A stretch of 64,000 nucleotides of DNA from Pseudomonas vancouverensis (GCF_004348895.1 NZ_RRZK01000017.1:117362-181361), one strand, 5' to 3'; counted from the first letter of the stretch, positions 8,927 to 18,614 are shown. The notes: generated from the letters alone by a model not told the origin. Made by a program: numbers and translations.

Positions 8927-8951
8927 AGGCCGGTCATTGACCGGCCTTTTT
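8927..8951 (+). terminator. Rho-independent terminator after the comEA-like gene
   Basis: AGGCCGGTCA and TGACCGGCCT form a near-perfect GC-rich inverted repeat (8927-8947), followed by a T-rich tail to 8951. It lies 18 bases after the stop codon. Confidence 0.85.
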
Positions 8952-9138
8952 GCATTTTGGCCTGCGAGAAATCATCAGCGTGGCCGAACTCAAACATGGA
9001 ACGTGGGCCTTTGGTCAGCAGAAAATAAATTACCACTATCATATTAGATTAAAATTATGCCTATAATAAATTCGTCGCTCGGCGTCGCTTGGTGAATCAA
9101 CGGCGCGGGTTTCCCTTTCATGTTTCAGGAGCATCGCC

Positions 9139-9933
9139 ATGAATTCTGTGCAATCCAAAGGTACGGCCCTCGTCACCGGAGCTTCGTCCGGTATCGGCGC
9201 AATTTACGCTGAGCGCCTGGCTGAGCGTGGTTTTGACCTGTTGTTGGTTGCCCGCGATCTGGTCCGGTTGGAGACAGCCGCCAGCAAGCTACGCGCCGAA
9301 CATGGTGTGCAGGTGGAAGTACTCAAGGCAGATCTGACCCAGAAGCAGGACGTACTCAAGATCGAGCAACGGTTGCGCAGTGATGCGAGCATCAGTTTGC
9401 TGCTCAACAACGCGGGTGTTGCGGCCGAAGGGCAGTTGGCCAAGGCCGATACCGAGCAATTGGAGCGAATGATCCAGTTGAACATCACCGCGGTCACGCG
9501 ATTGGCATCCGCCGCCGCTGACAATTTTGCCAAGGCTGGCCGCGGCACGATTATCAACATTGCGTCCGTGGTGGCGCTGTTTCCAGAGCGTTTCAACGCG
9601 ACCTACAGCGCCAGCAAGGCGTATGTGTTGAGTCTGACCCAGTCGTTGAATGCGGAACTGCAAGGCAGCGGTGTGCAGGTTCAGGCCGTGTTGCCTGGCG
9701 TGACCCGTACTGAAATCTGGGAGCGTTCAGGTATCGATGCTTCGCAAATTCCGGCGGAGATGGTCATGGAGGCTGGGGAAATGGTCGATGCAGCGTTGTC
9801 GGGCCTGGACCAGGGTGAGCTGGTCACCATTCCTTCTCTTCCAGACGCCGGTGAATGGAAAGCCTTTGTTGCTGCGCGACATGTCATGGCGCCTAATCTT
9901 TCCAGAAGCACGGCTGCCGCACGGTACAAGTGA
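9139..9933 (+). CDS. SDR-family NAD(P)-dependent oxidoreductase
   Basis: A classical short-chain dehydrogenase of 264 residues. The nucleotide-binding TGASSGIG is at 13-20, NNAG near 91-94, and the catalytic Tyr156-x3-Lys160 (YSASK) with an upstream serine (NIASVV). The start is supported by CAGGAG seven bases before the ATG. The gene is 33 bases upstream of a FabF-like condensing enzyme, so the pair may act on an acyl-thioester (beta-keto reduction after condensation), but the substrate is not evident. The upstream 230 bases include an AT-rich stretch with TATAAT at 9062-9067 that may be a -10 element. A TetR regulator is encoded convergently just beyond the FabF-like gene. Confidence 0.85.
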   Translation: MNSVQSKGTALVTGASSGIGAIYAERLAERGFDLLLVARDLVRLETAASKLRAEHGVQVEVLKADLTQKQDVLKIEQRLRSDASISLLLNNAGVAAEGQLAKADTEQLERMIQLNITAVTRLASAAADNFAKAGRGTIINIASVVALFPERFNATYSASKAYVLSLTQSLNAELQGSGVQVQAVLPGVTRTEIWERSGIDASQIPAEMVMEAGEMVDAALSGLDQGELVTIPSLPDAGEWKAFVAARHVMAPNLSRSTAAARYK

Positions 9934-9966
9934 GGCATCAATTTCACGGCTTGAGGGATGTGCGGT

Positions 9967-11241
9967 ATGAGTGAACGTCGAATTGTAGTCACGGGCATGG
10001 GCCTGGTGTCGCCTTTGGGCACGGGGGTCGAGGCCGTCTGGAAGCGTCTGCTGGCCGGTCGTTCAGGACTGCGTCATTTGCCGGAAGCGGTGGTTGCCGA
10101 TTTACCGGCCAAGGTCGGCGGCAATGTGCAGACGCTGGTGGAGGATCCTGAAGCGGGTTTCGATCCTGACCGGGCCACGCCGCCCAAAGAGCAGAAAAAG
10201 ATGGACCGCTTCATCATCTTTGCGATGGAGGCGGCTCGACAGGCGCTGGAGCAGGCGGGCTGGCAGGCGCAGGATGCCAAGGCTCAAGAGCGGACAGCGA
10301 CCATCATCGGTTCCGGGGTCGGCGGCTTCGGCGCGATTGCCGATGCGGTTCGCACCACGGACAGTCGAGGCCCGCGACGTTTGTCGCCATTCACCATCCC
10401 TTCATTTCTGGTCAATCTTGCCGCCGGGCACGTATCCATCCAGCACGGTTTCAAGGGACCGTTGGGTGCACCGGTTACCGCTTGCGCAGCCGGTGTCCAG
10501 GCCATTGGTGATGCCGCGCGGCTGATTCGCTGCGGCGAGGCAGACATCGCGGTGTGTGGCGGTGCGGAAGCGGCAATCGATCGCGTCAGCCTCGCCGGGT
10601 TTGCCGCTGCTCGCGCCTTGTCCAGCGGTTTCAACGACATGCCGGAGCGTGCTTCACGTCCGTTCGACCGGGATCGGGACGGCTTTGTCATGGGCGAGGG
10701 CGCGGGATTGCTGGTCATCGAATCCCTGGAGCATGCGTTGGCGCGGGGCGCGCAGCCGTTGGCAGAACTGGTCGGCTATGGCACCAGTGCCGATGCTTAT
10801 CACCTGACCGCAGGCCCGGAGGATGGCAGCGGTGCGCAACGGGCGATGTCGTTGGCGTTGGCCCAGGCAGGCATCACCCCGGATCAGGTCCAGCACTTGA
10901 ACGCTCATGCCACCTCGACACCCGTGGGGGATCTTGGCGAGCTGGCGGCCATCAAGGCAGTGTTCGGTACCCGCAACGCAATTGCGGTGACATCTACCAA
11001 GTCGGCGACCGGGCATTTGTTGGGCGCAGCTGGCGGGATCGAGGCCATCTTCACGTTGTTGGCGATTCGCGATCAGGTCGTGCCTGCCACGCTCAACCTG
11101 GAAAATCCGGACCCGGCGGCCGAAGGCGTGGACATCGTTCACGGCCAGGCGCGACCAATGGCAATCGAGTATGCGCTATCCAACGGTTTCGGCTTTGGCG
11201 GCGTGAATGCCAGCGTGCTGTTCAAACGCTGGCAGGATTAG
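9967..11241 (+). CDS. Beta-ketoacyl-ACP synthase II-like protein (FabF family)
   Basis: A 424-residue condensing enzyme with the full Cys-His-His triad of KAS I/II: Cys173 in VTACAAGV, His314 in NAHATSTPVGD and His350 in SATGHLLGAAGG. The N-terminus RRIVVTGMGLVSPLG is typical of FabF, which elongates acyl-ACP with malonyl-ACP. The start at 9967 has GAGGG at a normal distance; an ATG at 9958 is directly adjacent to that ribosome-binding site and is unlikely. This copy is not in a fab cluster (no fabD, fabG or acpP nearby). It is paired with the SDR at 9139, so it is probably an accessory FabF. Its stop overlaps the convergent TetR stop by four bases. Confidence 0.9.
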   Translation: MSERRIVVTGMGLVSPLGTGVEAVWKRLLAGRSGLRHLPEAVVADLPAKVGGNVQTLVEDPEAGFDPDRATPPKEQKKMDRFIIFAMEAARQALEQAGWQAQDAKAQERTATIIGSGVGGFGAIADAVRTTDSRGPRRLSPFTIPSFLVNLAAGHVSIQHGFKGPLGAPVTACAAGVQAIGDAARLIRCGEADIAVCGGAEAAIDRVSLAGFAAARALSSGFNDMPERASRPFDRDRDGFVMGEGAGLLVIESLEHALARGAQPLAELVGYGTSADAYHLTAGPEDGSGAQRAMSLALAQAGITPDQVQHLNAHATSTPVGDLGELAAIKAVFGTRNAIAVTSTKSATGHLLGAAGGIEAIFTLLAIRDQVVPATLNLENPDPAAEGVDIVHGQARPMAIEYALSNGFGFGGVNASVLFKRWQD

Positions 11242-11795
11242 TCTTCTGGCTGTTTGAGATGATCGCGTACGACGTCGAGTATCCGTTGCGAAAAGTCGGC
11301 GTCTGCAACACTGCGCGACAGCAACAGGGCGCCGACCAGCGTCGACATGATGACGATGCTCCGGTCGGCGGCGTTTTCATCTTCAAGGGTTTGCTCGATC
11401 TGGTCGAGGCGAGCCTTGAGTACGGTATCGGTGGTCGGGCTTGCCTGACCACGCAATCCTAATTCCGACGAAATGGTCAGCAGGGGGCAACCTTCGTGAG
11501 GGGAGGTCAGATGCCACTCGGAAAGATAGGTGTCGATGAACGCGTGGAGAGGGTGCTCTTCGGAGAAAAGCTGCGCACACAACCCGTCAACCTGATGACC
11601 CGCCTCTTGCAGGGCTTTCTCGACCAGTTCGTCCTTGGACTTGAAGTGGGAGTAAAAACCGCCATGGGTCAGGCCCAGTGCTTTCATCAGCGGTTGCAAG
11701 CCGGTCGCACCGATACCGTCACGTCGGAATCGGGCCGATGCTTCCTTGATGATGCGTTGGTGGGTCTGGGCTTTATGGTCCTGCGAGTAACGCAT
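11238..11795 (-). CDS. TetR/AcrR-family transcriptional regulator
   Basis: A TetR-type repressor of 185 residues. The N-terminal helix-turn-helix (about 8-50) contains LGLTHGGFYSHFKSKDELVE; the C-terminal ligand domain is divergent. I chose ATG 11795 because GGAGA lies just upstream; an ATG at 11810 would add five residues. It is convergent with the FabF-like gene, sharing four bases at the stops. The GGFYSHFKSK type of recognition helix is common in regulators of oxidoreductase genes such as the SDR at 9139, but a link to these neighbours is inference. The region upstream of its start is AT-rich and may hold its promoter. Confidence 0.88.
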   Translation of the reverse strand: MRYSQDHKAQTHQRIIKEASARFRRDGIGATGLQPLMKALGLTHGGFYSHFKSKDELVEKALQEAGHQVDGLCAQLFSEEHPLHAFIDTYLSEWHLTSPHEGCPLLTISSELGLRGQASPTTDTVLKARLDQIEQTLEDENAADRSIVIMSTLVGALLLSRSVADADFSQRILDVVRDHLKQPED

Positions 11796-11926
11796 CTGAT
11801 CTCTCCACATCGATGCGCCATATTAACCAAATGAAATTGAATGGTGACTGTACTTCTACTTCTAAAAAACACGCTAATTCTGCGAATTCGCTACAAAGAT
11901 TCAGCTTTAACGCAGCCTGTTTAAAC

Positions 11927-11953
11927 AAAACCCGCCAATGACGGCGGGTTTTT
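11927..11953 (-). terminator. Rho-independent terminator of the DUF2897 gene
   Basis: AAAACCCGCC and GGCGGGTTTT form a ten-base inverted repeat around AATGAC, with T/A runs on both sides. It lies four bases beyond the stop of the minus-strand DUF2897 gene and before the tetR promoter region. Confidence 0.85.
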
Positions 11954-11956
11954 CGT

Positions 11957-12124
11957 TCAGCGGTCCTGTGCTTCCTTGGCGTCCATTTCCGCATTGCGTT
12001 CATCCACGCGTTTGCGTTGCTCCTCGGTCAGTTCGACCTTGTTGGCGGTGTCGCGCAGCATCATCAAACCACCCACGATCGAGCCAATGGCAACGATCAG
12101 AATCAACCAGGCATACCAGGGCAT
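11957..12124 (-). CDS. DUF2897-family small membrane protein
   Basis: A 55-residue protein with one N-terminal membrane helix (MPWYAWLILIVAIGSIVGGL) and a charged cytoplasmic tail rich in Glu, Lys, Arg and Asp. The sequence matches my knowledge of the small Pseudomonas DUF2897 proteins; function is unknown. The start at 12124 has AGGAGAG at good spacing. A longer in-frame reading from 12214 would add 30 polar residues without any ribosome-binding site and is rejected. It is monocistronic with a strong terminator. Confidence 0.8.
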   Translation of the reverse strand: MPWYAWLILIVAIGSIVGGLMMLRDTANKVELTEEQRKRVDERNAEMDAKEAQDR

Positions 12125-12263
12125 AGGGGCTCTCCTTGAAAGCAGGCGGGTTGACGGGGTCGTCAACCAATCGTGCATATCACTTTGAGTGATGGGGCTT
12201 GGCCGCAGTTCCATCGCTATCGGCCCATTCTATGCCTGTTCAGGCCTGATCACCTGCCTGTCT

Positions 12264-13628
12264 TCAAAGTCCGGTCAACATGGCATCTGCGGGAGCGTTG
12301 GCACGCAGTTGCCCGGTCAGCATGAAGTACACGAAACCTGCCAGCATGAACCCGAGAAAAATCAGCCCGATCAGCGCGTTGAACCAGGCCATCGCGACCA
12401 GGCAGACCACTGCCAGCAACAGTGCGATGAACGGGATTAGCGGGTAGCACGGCGCGCGGAAGGTGCGTTCCAGGTTCGGTTCGCTTTTACGCAGTTTGAA
12501 CAGGCTGAGCATGCTCATGATGTACATGACGATAGCGCCGAATACCGCCATGGTGATCATGGCTGCGGTCAGCGTCATGCCACCCAGATTGATCAAGCTA
12601 TCGCTGTAGATGGCCGCGATGCCGATCACGCCACCGGCGATGATCGCCCGGTGCGGAGTTTGAAATCGCGAGAGCCTGGCCAGGGACGCTGGCAAATACC
12701 CGGCCCGGGCGAGGGCGAAGAACTGTCGCGAGTAGCCGAGAATGATCCCGTGGAAGCTTGCCACCAGACCGAACAGGCCAATCCAGACGAGCATGTGCAG
12801 CCAGCCGGAGCTTTCCCCCACCACGGTTTTCATCGCTTGTGGCAACGGATCATTGATGTTCGCCAACGTACGCCAATCGCCGACACCACCGGCAAAGAAC
12901 ATCACGCCCATGGCCAGTAGTACCAGAGTCAGAATGCCACTGATATAGGCCTTGGGGATTGTGCGTTTCGGGTCCTTGGCTTCCTCGGCTGCCATGGCGG
13001 CGCCCTCGATAGCCAGGAAGAACCAGATGGCAAAGGGAATCGCCGCGAACATGCCGGCGATGGCCGGTGCGCCGAACACATCGGAACCGGCCCAGCCATT
13101 GAGTGCAAAGTTGCTGAAGCTGAACGCCGGCGCCACCACCCCCATGAATACCAGCAATTCAGCGACCGCCAGTACGCAGACCACCAGTTCGAAGGTAGCA
13201 GCCAGTTTCACCCCGAGGATGTTCAGCCCCATGAACACAAGGTAGGCACCCACCGCTGCGTGTTTCGGGTCCAGGGCGGGAAACTGCACGTTCAGATAGG
13301 CACCAATGGCCAGGGCAATGGCTGGCGGAGCGAAGACGAACTCGATCAGTGTTGCCAGCCCGGCAATCAAACCACCTTTCTCACCAAATGCGCGCCGACT
13401 GTAGGCGAATGGCCCGCCGGCATGCGGAATGGCGGTGGTCAGTTCGGTGAAGCTGAAGATGAAGCAGGTGTACATGGTCGCGACCATGAACGAAGTCACC
13501 AGAAAACCCAGGGTACCGGCCACACCCCAGCCGTAGCTCCAGCCGAAATATTCACCGGAAATCACCAGCCCGACCGCAATGCCCCACAGGTGCAAGGTAC
13601 CTAGCGTGGGTTTGAGTTGTGTATTCAT
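12264..13628 (-). CDS. eat: Ethanolamine permease (APC superfamily)
   Basis: The 454-residue amino acid/amine permease has about 12 membrane spans. The N-terminus (GTLHLWGIAVGLVISGEYFG) and the conserved ISGEYFGWSYGW segment are those of the ethanolamine permease (Eat) subfamily, which imports ethanolamine for the EutBC ammonia-lyase. No eutBC genes or EutR-like activator lie within the window, so it would have to work with distant genes. It stands alone, followed by the DUF2897 gene in the same direction and preceded by a 459-base REP-bearing intergenic region. A general amino acid permease is the alternative if the subfamily call is wrong. Confidence 0.82.
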   Translation of the reverse strand: MNTQLKPTLGTLHLWGIAVGLVISGEYFGWSYGWGVAGTLGFLVTSFMVATMYTCFIFSFTELTTAIPHAGGPFAYSRRAFGEKGGLIAGLATLIEFVFAPPAIALAIGAYLNVQFPALDPKHAAVGAYLVFMGLNILGVKLAATFELVVCVLAVAELLVFMGVVAPAFSFSNFALNGWAGSDVFGAPAIAGMFAAIPFAIWFFLAIEGAAMAAEEAKDPKRTIPKAYISGILTLVLLAMGVMFFAGGVGDWRTLANINDPLPQAMKTVVGESSGWLHMLVWIGLFGLVASFHGIILGYSRQFFALARAGYLPASLARLSRFQTPHRAIIAGGVIGIAAIYSDSLINLGGMTLTAAMITMAVFGAIVMYIMSMLSLFKLRKSEPNLERTFRAPCYPLIPFIALLLAVVCLVAMAWFNALIGLIFLGFMLAGFVYFMLTGQLRANAPADAMLTGL

Positions 13629-13798
13629 GCGTTTGCTCCCTGAACGGTTTGGAAAGCTCGGGGAGGGCGTGTGCAGTGGGCGTGCCAGTGTTGCGACTGA
13701 GGTCGTAAAGTGGGAAAAGGCGTCGTATCGGGGATATTTGACGCTTGATGTGCGTATTTTGCTGCATCAGTTGGAGGCGTTGGTGTCTGTTCTGCCGC

Positions 13799-13934
13799 TA
13801 TCGCGAGCAAGCTCGCTCCCACAATGGACTGCACTCGACTTGCCGTGCAGCCTTTGCGAGCAGGCTCATTCCCACAATTGAAATGCAATAAATCTCACTG
13901 CACCGACCCCCTGTGGGAGCGAGCTTGCTCGCGA
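13799..13934. repeat. Cluster of three REP palindromes
   Basis: One REP in reverse orientation (about 13799-13823, TCGCGAGCAAGCTCGCTCCC), a degenerate reverse copy (13854-13875) and one forward REP (13909-13934, CTGTGGGAGCGAGCTTGCTC). They occupy the middle of the 459-base gap between the eat start (13628) and kdpF (14088). The rest of the gap contains the divergent promoters, including the candidate KdpE site. Confidence 0.88.
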
Positions 13935-13979
13935 AAGCGTCCACCCAAACACCCCTGTAATGCCGGTGTAAACCCACTC

Positions 13980-13996
13980 TTTACGCTTTCTTTATG
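13980..13996 (+). promoter_or_regulatory. Candidate KdpE operator
   Basis: TTTACG-CTTTC-TTTATG reproduces the spacing of the E. coli KdpE box as I remember it (TTTATA-CTTTT-TTTACA): two TTTA blocks 11 bases apart. A possible -10 (GACAAT, 14041-14046) would put the box at about -57 to -73, close to where KdpE binds in E. coli. Confidence 0.5.
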
Positions 13997-14087
13997 CCCC
14001 GCCCACACCCTCGGTCTCGTTCCTTTACAGCCTCCTTTCCGACAATGACTCCACACGCGGCAATGCGCCGTAACACGGAGAACTTCC

Positions 14088-14177
14088 ATGAGCGTTCTGG
14101 ACGGAGTGTCGCTGCTGCTGGCAGTGGGACTGTTCATTTATCTGTTGGTTGCGCTGTTGCGCGCGGACCGGAACTAG
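14088..14177 (+). CDS. kdpF: K+-transporting ATPase small subunit KdpF
   Basis: A 29-residue hydrophobic peptide: MSVLDGVSLLLAVGLFIYLL followed by VALLRADRN. One membrane helix makes up nearly the entire protein. KdpF stabilises the KdpABC complex in the membrane. The start has CGGAG 11 bases upstream, and the stop at 14177 is eight bases before kdpA. Length and position are normal for kdpF. Confidence 0.9.
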   Translation: MSVLDGVSLLLAVGLFIYLLVALLRADRN

Positions 14178-14185
14178 GAGCGGCT

Positions 14186-15880
14186 ATGCACAGTTATGAC
14201 TATTGGCTGATCCTTGCCTTTTTCGCATTGGTTCTGGTCCCGGCGCCGTTTCTCGGGCGCTTCTACTACAAGGTCATGGAAGGTCAACGCACCTGGTTGA
14301 CGCCGATCCTCGGCCCGGTCGAACGGGGTTGCTATCGACTGGCGGGTGTCGATCCGCAGTCCGAGCAGACCTGGCAGAAGTACACCCTGGCCTTGCTCGC
14401 CTTCAACCTCGCAGGTTTCCTGCTGCTGTTCGTCATCCTGCTGTTCCAGGACCACTTGCCGCTGAACCCGCAGAACCTGCCGGGTCAGGAGTGGACGCTG
14501 GCCTTCAACACCGCCGTCAGTTTCATGACCAACACCAACTGGCAGGCCTACAGCGGTGAGGCTTCCCTGAGCTACCTGAGCCAGATGGTCGGCCTCACCG
14601 TGCAGAACTTTGTCAGCGCCGCCACCGGTCTGGCGGTGTTGGTCGCGTTGTGCCGTGGCATCGGCCGCAAGTCCACCCAGAACCTCGGCAATTTCTGGGT
14701 CGACATGACCCGCGCCACCCTCTACGGCTTGTTGCCGTTGTGCCTGTTGCTCGCTCTGTACCTGGTCTGGCAGGGCGTGCCGCAAACCTTCGCGCAGTAT
14801 GTGAATGCCGTGACGGTGCAGGGCGTTGATCAGGTGATCCCGCTCGGCCCGGCCGCCAGTCAGATTGCGATCAAACAACTGGGTACCAACGGTGGTGGTT
14901 TCTTTGGGGTGAACTCGGCGCATCCGTTCGAGAACCCAACGGCCTGGAGCAACCTGTTCGAACTGGCGTCGATCATCCTGATCCCGGTGGCGCTGGTGTT
15001 CACCTTCGGCCATTACGTGAAGGATCTGCGGCAGAGCCGCGCAATCATCGCCTGCATGCTTGCGTTGTTCCTGATCGGTGGCGCGACGTCGCTGTGGGCC
15101 GAGTACCAACCGAACCCGGCGCTGAACAACGTGGCCGTCGAGCAGACTGCGCCGCTGGAAGGCAAGGAAGCCCGCTTCGGCACCACCGCCACCGTGCTCT
15201 GGTCGGTGACGACCACAGCGGCGTCGAACGGCTCGGTCAATGGCATGCACGACAGCCTCAACCCGTTGAGCGGCATGGTCGCGCTGGTCAACATGATGGT
15301 CGGTGAAGTGATTTTCGGCGGTGTTGGTGCCGGACTCTACGGCATGTTGCTCAACGTGTTGATCGCGGTGTTCCTCGCCGGTCTGATGATTGGCCGTACC
15401 CCGGAATACCTCGGCAAGAAACTACAGGCCAAAGAGGTGCAGTTGCTGGTGGTGACCCTGATGGTCATGCCGGTCGGCGTGCTGGTACTCGGTGCGATTG
15501 CCGCTGTCCTGCCCGGCCCTGCGGCGACCATCAGCAATCCCGGTCCGCATGGTTTCAGCCAGTTGCTCTACGCCTACACCTCGGCCAGCGCCAACAACGG
15601 TTCGGCGTTCGGTGGGCTGACCGCCAATACCGCATTCCACAACCTGATGCTCGGTCTTGGCATGTTGATCGGCCGCTTTGGTTACATCCTTCCGGTGCTG
15701 GCATTGGCTGGCAGCCTGGCGATGAAGAAGACCGCGCCGGTTGGCCAGAACAGCTTCCCGACCCACGGTCCGCTGTTCGTGACCCTGCTGACCGTGACCA
15801 TTTTGCTGGTGGGTGGTTTGACCTTCCTGCCGACGCTGGCGCTGGGCCCGATTGCAGAACACCTGAGCATGGGCTTCTAA
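14186..15880 (+). CDS. kdpA: Potassium-binding subunit KdpA of the Kdp ATPase
   Basis: The 564-residue channel-like subunit has about ten membrane spans and four pseudo-repeats with selectivity-filter loops. The clearest is [20 protein letters not shown] near residues 232-251. Others are [10 protein letters not shown] near 113-122 and [13 protein letters not shown] near 466-478. KdpA selects K+ and passes it to the KdpB pump. ATG 14186 gives the normal [11 protein letters not shown]-terminus; the frame is open upstream only by chance and overlaps kdpF. It lies ten bases before kdpB. Confidence 0.97.
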   Translation: MHSYDYWLILAFFALVLVPAPFLGRFYYKVMEGQRTWLTPILGPVERGCYRLAGVDPQSEQTWQKYTLALLAFNLAGFLLLFVILLFQDHLPLNPQNLPGQEWTLAFNTAVSFMTNTNWQAYSGEASLSYLSQMVGLTVQNFVSAATGLAVLVALCRGIGRKSTQNLGNFWVDMTRATLYGLLPLCLLLALYLVWQGVPQTFAQYVNAVTVQGVDQVIPLGPAASQIAIKQLGTNGGGFFGVNSAHPFENPTAWSNLFELASIILIPVALVFTFGHYVKDLRQSRAIIACMLALFLIGGATSLWAEYQPNPALNNVAVEQTAPLEGKEARFGTTATVLWSVTTTAASNGSVNGMHDSLNPLSGMVALVNMMVGEVIFGGVGAGLYGMLLNVLIAVFLAGLMIGRTPEYLGKKLQAKEVQLLVVTLMVMPVGVLVLGAIAAVLPGPAATISNPGPHGFSQLLYAYTSASANNGSAFGGLTANTAFHNLMLGLGMLIGRFGYILPVLALAGSLAMKKTAPVGQNSFPTHGPLFVTLLTVTILLVGGLTFLPTLALGPIAEHLSMGF

Positions 15881-15890
15881 GGAATCGATC

Positions 15891-17957
15891 ATGAATATGC
15901 ATGTTCCCGCTTCAAAACCTGCAGCACAGGCCCAATCTGCCGAAGCACCGAAAACCGCGTTCTCGGCCCTCTGGCGTCCGGCGCTGCTGCAAGCCTTCGT
16001 CAAGCTCGACCCACGGCAACTGCAGCGTGCCCCGGTGATGTTGGTGGTCGAGCTGACCGCGATCCTGACTACGGTATTGTGCTTGGTTCCAGACACGGCG
16101 GTCCCGACCTTCGTTGCTGCGCAGATTGCCGTATGGCTGTGGTTCACCGTGCTGTTCGCCAACTTCGCCGAAGCCCTGGCCGAGGGGCGCGGCAAGGCCC
16201 GGGCCGACAGCCTCAAGGCTGGCAGCGAAGGCCTCAGCGCCCGGCGCAAAACCAGTAACGGCAGCTTCCAGGTCGTGCCCGCCACCAGCCTGCGCAAGGG
16301 TGACGTGGTCAGGGTCGAAGCCGGGGAGATGATTCCCGGTGACGGCGAGGTGATCGAAGGCATTGCGGCGGTCAACGAAGCGGCGATTACCGGTGAGTCC
16401 GCACCGGTGATCCGCGAGTCCGGCGGCGACCGTTCCGCCGTCACCGGTAACACGCGACTGGTGTCCGACTGGCTGCTGGTGAAGATCACCGCCAACCCGG
16501 GTGAATCAACCCTGGACCGCATGATCGCCCTGGTCGAAGGCGCCAAGCGTCAGAAAACACCGAACGAAGTGGCGCTCGACATCCTGCTGATCGGCCTGAC
16601 CCTGATCTTCCTGCTGGTGGTGGTCACGCTGCAACCGTTTGCCCACTTCGCCAACGGCAGCCTGCCGCTGGTGTTCCTGGTGGCGTTATTGGTCACGCTG
16701 ATCCCGACCACCATCGGCGGCCTGTTGTCGGCCATCGGTATCGCCGGGATGGATCGCCTTGTGCGTCTGAACGTGATCGCCAAGTCCGGGCGTGCGGTGG
16801 AAGCGGCGGGGGACGTGCACGTCCTGCTGCTGGACAAGACCGGCACCATCACCTTCGGTAACCGTCGCTGCACGGCGGTCTATGCAGCGCCGGGCGTCAC
16901 AGTCAAAGAGTTGGCTGAGGGTGCGTTGTTTGCCTCGCTGGCCGACGACACCGCTGAGGGCAAGTCGATTGTCGAGTACCTGCGCGGCAGCCAGCCGCAA
17001 CCTGAACCCGCCACTGAACTGCTCACGGCTGTTCCATTCAGCGCCGAGACACGTCTGTCCGGTGTTGACTATCAGGGTCGCGTCTATCGCAAAGGCGCAG
17101 TGGATTCGCTACTGACGTTCGTTGGCCTTAAACGCACGGATCTGGCGCCGGCCCTGTCCCGCGAAATCGACAAGATTGCCCAGAGCGGTGGCACGCCATT
17201 GCTGGTTTGCGCCGACGGCAAGTTGCTTGGCGCGATCCACCTCAAGGACGTGGTCAAGCCCGGCATCCGTGAGCGTTTTGCCGAGTTGCGCAAACTGGGC
17301 ATCCGCACCGTGATGGTCACCGGCGACAACCCGTTGACCGCCGCCGCAATCGCCGCCGAGGCGGGTGTGGATGATGTGTTGGCCGAAGCCACACCGGAGA
17401 AAAAACTCGCACGCATTCGCCAGGAGCAAAACGACGGTCGCCTGGTGGCGATGTGTGGCGACGGTGCCAACGATGCGCCGGCTCTGGCCCAGGCGGACGT
17501 CGGCATGGCGATGAACGATGGCACCCAGGCAGCGCGGGAAGCGGCCAACATGGTCGACCTCGACAGCGACCCGACCAAGCTGCTGGACGTGGTGCAGATC
17601 GGCAAGGAGTTGCTGGTGACTCGCGGCGCGTTGACGACCTTTTCCATCGCCAACGACGTGGCCAAGTACTTCGCAATTCTGCCGGCGTTGTTCGCGGCGA
17701 TCTATCCGCAACTGGGCGTGCTCAATGTCATGCACTTGAGCAGTCCGCAGAGTGCGATTCTCTCGGCCATCGTCTTCAACGCCTTGATCATCGTGGTGCT
17801 GATTCCGCTGGCGTTGCGCGGTGTGCGCGTGCAGGCGGCGAGCGCGGCGGCCTTGTTGCGGCGCAACCTGCTGATCTATGGCTTGGGCGGGATCCTGGTG
17901 CCATTCGTGGGCATCAAGGCGATCGACATGCTGTTGACGGCGTTGCACCTGGTTTGA
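15891..17957 (+). CDS. kdpB: Potassium-transporting P-type ATPase KdpB
   Basis: The 688-residue catalytic subunit is a P1A-type ATPase. The phosphorylated residue is Asp315 in [13 protein letters not shown]. The actuator-domain TGES motif is near 167-170, and the hinge motif [10 protein letters not shown] is in the P domain (about 523-532). About seven membrane spans are predicted. KdpB hydrolyses ATP to drive high-affinity K+ uptake with KdpA, KdpC and KdpF. The distance to kdpC (111 bases) is unusually long for this operon and carries a perfect hairpin and a REP, which could change the expression ratio of kdpC and later genes. Confidence 0.97.
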   Translation: MNMHVPASKPAAQAQSAEAPKTAFSALWRPALLQAFVKLDPRQLQRAPVMLVVELTAILTTVLCLVPDTAVPTFVAAQIAVWLWFTVLFANFAEALAEGRGKARADSLKAGSEGLSARRKTSNGSFQVVPATSLRKGDVVRVEAGEMIPGDGEVIEGIAAVNEAAITGESAPVIRESGGDRSAVTGNTRLVSDWLLVKITANPGESTLDRMIALVEGAKRQKTPNEVALDILLIGLTLIFLLVVVTLQPFAHFANGSLPLVFLVALLVTLIPTTIGGLLSAIGIAGMDRLVRLNVIAKSGRAVEAAGDVHVLLLDKTGTITFGNRRCTAVYAAPGVTVKELAEGALFASLADDTAEGKSIVEYLRGSQPQPEPATELLTAVPFSAETRLSGVDYQGRVYRKGAVDSLLTFVGLKRTDLAPALSREIDKIAQSGGTPLLVCADGKLLGAIHLKDVVKPGIRERFAELRKLGIRTVMVTGDNPLTAAAIAAEAGVDDVLAEATPEKKLARIRQEQNDGRLVAMCGDGANDAPALAQADVGMAMNDGTQAAREAANMVDLDSDPTKLLDVVQIGKELLVTRGALTTFSIANDVAKYFAILPALFAAIYPQLGVLNVMHLSSPQSAILSAIVFNALIIVVLIPLALRGVRVQAASAAALLRRNLLIYGLGGILVPFVGIKAIDMLLTALHLV

Positions 17958-17963
17958 GCTTGA

Positions 17964-18015
17964 GCGGTGTGCCAGGCACACCGCCTACCCCTGTGGGAGC
18001 GAGCTTGCTCGTGAT
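17964..18015 (+). repeat. Hairpin plus REP element between kdpB and kdpC
   Basis: GCGGTGTGCC-A-GGCACACCGC (17964-17984) is a perfect ten-base inverted repeat directly after the kdpB stop, without a T-run. It is followed by a forward REP (CTGTGGGAGCGAGCTTGCTC, 17991-18010, extending to about 18015). A third imperfect GC hairpin lies at about 18028-18047, close to the kdpC ribosome-binding site. Confidence 0.85.
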
Positions 18016-18068
18016 GAAGGTAACACGGTGCCCCAGAGGGGGCGCCTTACGAATTCGAGGATCTTGAA

Positions 18069-18614
18069 ATGTCCACAATGATACGTCCGGCCCTGAGCCT
18101 GCTGGTGCTGATGACCCTGATCACCGGCGTCGCCTATCCACTGGTCGTCACCGGTGTCGCTCAGGTCGCCTTCCCGGATCAGGCCAACGGCAGCCTGGTG
18201 CGCGACGCTGAGGGCAAGGTGCGCGGCTCCTCACTGATCGCCCAGGATTTTGTCGGTGATGCCTGGTTCCATCCACGCCCTTCAGCCGGTGCCTTTGCCA
18301 CCGTGTCGAGCAGCGCCAGCAACCTTTCGCCAAGCAACCCGGCGCTGGCCACACGGGTGATCGAGGATGCCGGCAAACAGTACATCGCGAGTCAGGGACC
18401 GGTGCCTTTGGCGCTGGTGACCACCTCCGGCAGTGGCCTCGATCCGCACTTGCCACCGGCGGCGATTGCCTATCAACTGGCGCGTGTGGCGGCGGCGCGC
18501 AATCTGCCGGTATCGACCTTGCAGCAACTGCTCGATGCGCACATCGAGCAACCGTTGGTAGGACCGCCGGTGGTCAATGTGCTTGAGTTGAACCTGGCGC
18601 TGGAAAAACTGTAG
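18069..18614 (+). CDS. kdpC: KdpC subunit of the potassium-transporting ATPase
   Basis: A 181-residue protein with one N-terminal membrane helix (about 8-31: [20 protein letters not shown]) and a large periplasmic domain. Family motifs include GSSLIAQDF near 55-63 and WFHPRPSA near 68-75, and a conserved C-terminal [14 protein letters not shown] segment. KdpC is required for assembly and K+ affinity of the pump. GAGGATCTTGAA precedes the ATG. The gene is separated from kdpB by the 111-base repeat-bearing spacer and is followed by kdpD after 75 bases. Confidence 0.96.
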   Translation: MSTMIRPALSLLVLMTLITGVAYPLVVTGVAQVAFPDQANGSLVRDAEGKVRGSSLIAQDFVGDAWFHPRPSAGAFATVSSSASNLSPSNPALATRVIEDAGKQYIASQGPVPLALVTTSGSGLDPHLPPAAIAYQLARVAAARNLPVSTLQQLLDAHIEQPLVGPPVVNVLELNLALEKL

